From: Pseudomonadota bacterium
Lineage (GTDB): Bacteria > Pseudomonadota > Gammaproteobacteria > Burkholderiales > Burkholderiaceae
Length of the DNA: 7,884 nt
Direction: 5' to 3'
NCBI GenBank assembly: GCA_021778935.1
Contig: JAJYBQ010000114.1
Location: 1 to 7,884 of the forward strand
Shown: positions 6,385-7,884 of the stretch, in pieces
Layout of the letters: each line of letters starts with the position of its first letter
Position numbering within the stretch: position 1 is the first letter of the stretch
The notes under the pieces: model-generated
Databases searched by the model: none
Told to the model about the DNA's origin: nothing
The model's input: only the letters and a program-made list of their open reading frames with translations
Position numbers and translations under genes: made by a program

Positions 6385-7484
6385 CAGGGAGCCCCGCCCG
6401 GCAACTCCACCGCACCGTGCACCGTCAATTGCGCGACCGTGAGGCCCCGCGCATCGAGCGCGGAGGCCAGCGCTCCCAAGGTCTCCCGAAGTGCGGCGGC
6501 ATTCGACGATTCCATCTCAACGCCGACCGCGGATGCAGCGACCCGGATTTTGGCGTGGATCGCGCCGAGATTGGGCAGCGCCATCGACAGCGTGGCGGTG
6601 AATACGCCGGCCGGGGGCGCGGGGCCGGCTGCCGCGCGCCCCCGGCCGCCATCCTGCGCAATCTCCAGGCGGAAGCCCTGGCCGGGCCAGGCCTGCCCGC
6701 GCAAGGCGAAGGCCTGCTGCTGCATGGCATCGGCTTGCAAGGCGGCGCGCTGATCCTCCCACGCTTGCGGATCGGGCGGCGACGCCGCCACCGCGTCGGC
6801 CAGCAGCGCGCGGGATTCCGCCTGCACCTGCTGCAACGGACGTTTCCCCTGCACCCAGGACACGAGGTGCGACTCGAGGAAGAGGCCGCTGTTTTCGACC
6901 GCCCGCGCAAGCTCGCCGGCCAGCGTCACGCCGGAAGGGGCGCCGCCGGACACGGCAACGAACAAGGGCTGGCGCAGGGCAACCGTCGCAGCCGTCGGCG
7001 CGCCGGATCCCGGCGCCGTCCCCGAACCCGGGTCGGGCGCCGCAACCTCGGGGAACGATGGGGGCTGCGCACGCAATCCGGCCACCTGCGCTTCCACGAC
7101 CGCAGCCCGGGCCAAGGCCGCGACGTCCGGCGCCGCCGGAATTCCGGACGGGCGCGAAACCTCGGCTTGCAACGCCGCCGCCGACTCGCCGCCGAACGCG
7201 AGCACGGCATCCCGGGCCGCCCCGGTCAGCACGATCCGCTGACCCGCGACCAGGATCTGGGCGGGAGCCTTGCCGCCGGCCACGACCACTTCGCCGTTCG
7301 CACCCGACGCAGCCGCGCCGCGCAAAGCGGCCATCGCGGTCGGAGGAAGACTCGAGGCAAGGCGATCCAGGATCGCCAACAGGCGCTCGGCAGGAACGAT
7401 CGCGCGCGCCGGCGCCGCCCCCTGTCCCCAGTTCGGCAAGGGGGGGCGATCCGGACTGATGGGGAGAATTTCGATTGCCAACAC
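6384..7484 (-). CDS. fliK: Flagellar hook-length control protein FliK
   Basis: FliK is secreted during hook assembly, measures hook length and triggers FlhB to switch export from hook to filament proteins. Numbering from the GTG at 7484 (366 residues): an N-terminal Ala-rich region, a Pro/Gly/Ala-rich linker (about 144-169), then ENSGLFLESHLVSWVQGKRP (197-216), a segment characteristic of betaproteobacterial FliK. The conserved C-terminal FliK domain follows, with LSMALPNLGAIHAKIRV (299-315) and LTVAQLTVHG (348-357). The frame stays open to a TTG at 7562, which would add 26 residues, but these are basic and unlike the family. AAAGGGG (7495-7489) lies just ahead of GTG 7484 and of an adjacent TTG at 7481, so the start is at one of these two. 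The stop overlaps flhX by one base. Confidence 0.9.
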   Translation of the reverse strand: MLAIEILPISPDRPPLPNWGQGAAPARAIVPAERLLAILDRLASSLPPTAMAALRGAAASGANGEVVVAGGKAPAQILVAGQRIVLTGAARDAVLAFGGESAAALQAEVSRPSGIPAAPDVAALARAAVVEAQVAGLRAQPPSFPEVAAPDPGSGTAPGSGAPTAATVALRQPLFVAVSGGAPSGVTLAGELARAVENSGLFLESHLVSWVQGKRPLQQVQAESRALLADAVAASPPDPQAWEDQRAALQADAMQQQAFALRGQAWPGQGFRLEIAQDGGRGRAAAGPAPPAGVFTATLSMALPNLGAIHAKIRVAASAVGVEMESSNAAALRETLGALASALDARGLTVAQLTVHGAVELPGGAP

Positions 7485-7488
7485 CCGG

Positions 7489-7495
7489 CCCCTTT
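7489..7495 (-). promoter_or_regulatory. Ribosome binding site for fliK
   Basis: On the minus strand AAAGGGG lies 4 bases before GTG 7484 and 7 bases before TTG 7481. It argues that fliK starts here rather than at the upstream TTG at 7562, which has no purine-rich site ahead of it. It does not settle GTG versus TTG: spacing favours the TTG, start-codon preference the GTG. Confidence 0.45.
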
Positions 7496-7599
7496 GGGCT
7501 GCAATCCACGGAGCTTCGATTATTGGCGAGGCGGTCCGCCGACGCAAACCCCCATCACCCAAACCCGGCGCCCGCGCAGGGGGAGTCGGGAAGCGAGCC

Positions 7600-7884
7600 T
7601 CACGATACGCCGAGAATCCGATTCAGGTCCTGCAGCCAGGGCTCGGACCGCGCCCGGATCTGCGCGTCGTCCTGCAATACGCCGCGCAGGATCTCCATCC
7701 GCCGCCGGGCCTCGCCCGCATCGAGCCGTTCCTCCTCGGCCGCCGTCCGGATCCGGTCGATCAGGTCCCGACATTCTGCTTCGATCCGCGCGACCCGCTC
7801 CCAGTCGTCCGCCTTGGCGGCATCCAGCATGGTGCGGCTCGCCCGCGCAATTTCTTCGTAAACCTCGATCAATCTCGACGGCTC
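7600..7884 (-). CDS. fliT: FliT-like flagellar export chaperone, 5' partial
   Basis: FliT is a small helical chaperone for the filament-cap protein FliD, and in enterics also restrains FlhDC. The 94 visible residues are almost entirely charged alpha-helix: YEEIARASRTMLDAAKADDW, then ERVARIEAECRDLIDRIRTA, and near the end LQDDAQIRARSEPWLQDLNR followed by ILGVS. This matches the size, composition and W-containing early helix of FliT proteins, which are weakly conserved, so position next to fliK carries much of the weight. The frame remains open to the window edge; the TTG at 7872 is a possible start, but the true start is probably outside the window. The stop lies 115 bases upstream of the chosen fliK start. 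A fliS and fliD pair would be expected just beyond the edge. Confidence 0.75.
   Translation of the reverse strand, partial: EPSRLIEVYEEIARASRTMLDAAKADDWERVARIEAECRDLIDRIRTAAEEERLDAGEARRRMEILRGVLQDDAQIRARSEPWLQDLNRILGVS

Noticed and set aside
6517..7509. A 330-codon open frame on the minus strand in another phase of fliK
   Set aside because: Composition is Arg/Gly/Ala-rich without motifs, whereas the fliK phase has the conserved C-terminal domain.
1..7884. RNA genes, CRISPR arrays, insertion sequences, attachment sites, toxin-antitoxin or defence genes
   Set aside because: No direct repeats, transposase motifs, tRNA-like cloverleaf sequences or toxin/defence families were seen, and nearly every base is covered by recognised genes.

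Overview
The window looks like part of the genome of a high-GC, flagellated member of the Betaproteobacteria. No marker gene fixes the taxon. The assignment rests on strong G/C bias at third codon positions, a FliK of the betaproteobacterial style, and the gene order fliT-fliK-flhX, which is typical of flagellar loci in that group. All seven genes are recognisable at family level, and coding density is very high.

Left part, plus strand (1-4318): three closely spaced genes that look like one transcription unit. The first is the 3' part of a SPINDLY/OGT-like glycosyltransferase (GT41) whose 5' end lies outside the window. Nineteen bases later comes a GT2 glycosyltransferase with a C-terminal helical, TPR-like region. 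Eighteen bases after that is a methyltransferase joined to a second glycosyltransferase-like domain carrying an HQDV motif.

Middle, minus strand (4328-5959): a large two-domain protein with a CgeB-like GT-B glycosyltransferase half followed by a methyltransferase half. It converges on the plus-strand operon with only 9 bases between the two stop codons. The two converging genes are therefore both glycosyltransferase/methyltransferase fusions, with the domains in opposite order.

Right part, minus strand (6070-7884): a flagellar segment. It holds fliT (cut by the window edge), fliK (hook-length control) and flhX, a stand-alone FlhB C-terminal-like protein without the NPTH cleavage motif. The fliK stop and the flhX start overlap.

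How they fit together (inference): the glycosyltransferases and methyltransferases lie directly beside late flagellar genes. The simplest reading is a flagellar protein glycosylation island, in which the GT41 and GT2 enzymes put sugars on flagellin or a related surface protein and the fusion proteins extend and methylate the glycan. A surface-polysaccharide role for some of the enzymes cannot be excluded. I found no RNA genes, mobile elements, CRISPR arrays or attachment sites. The only gene-free stretches are short (about 110 bases each), and no convincing promoter could be identified in them.
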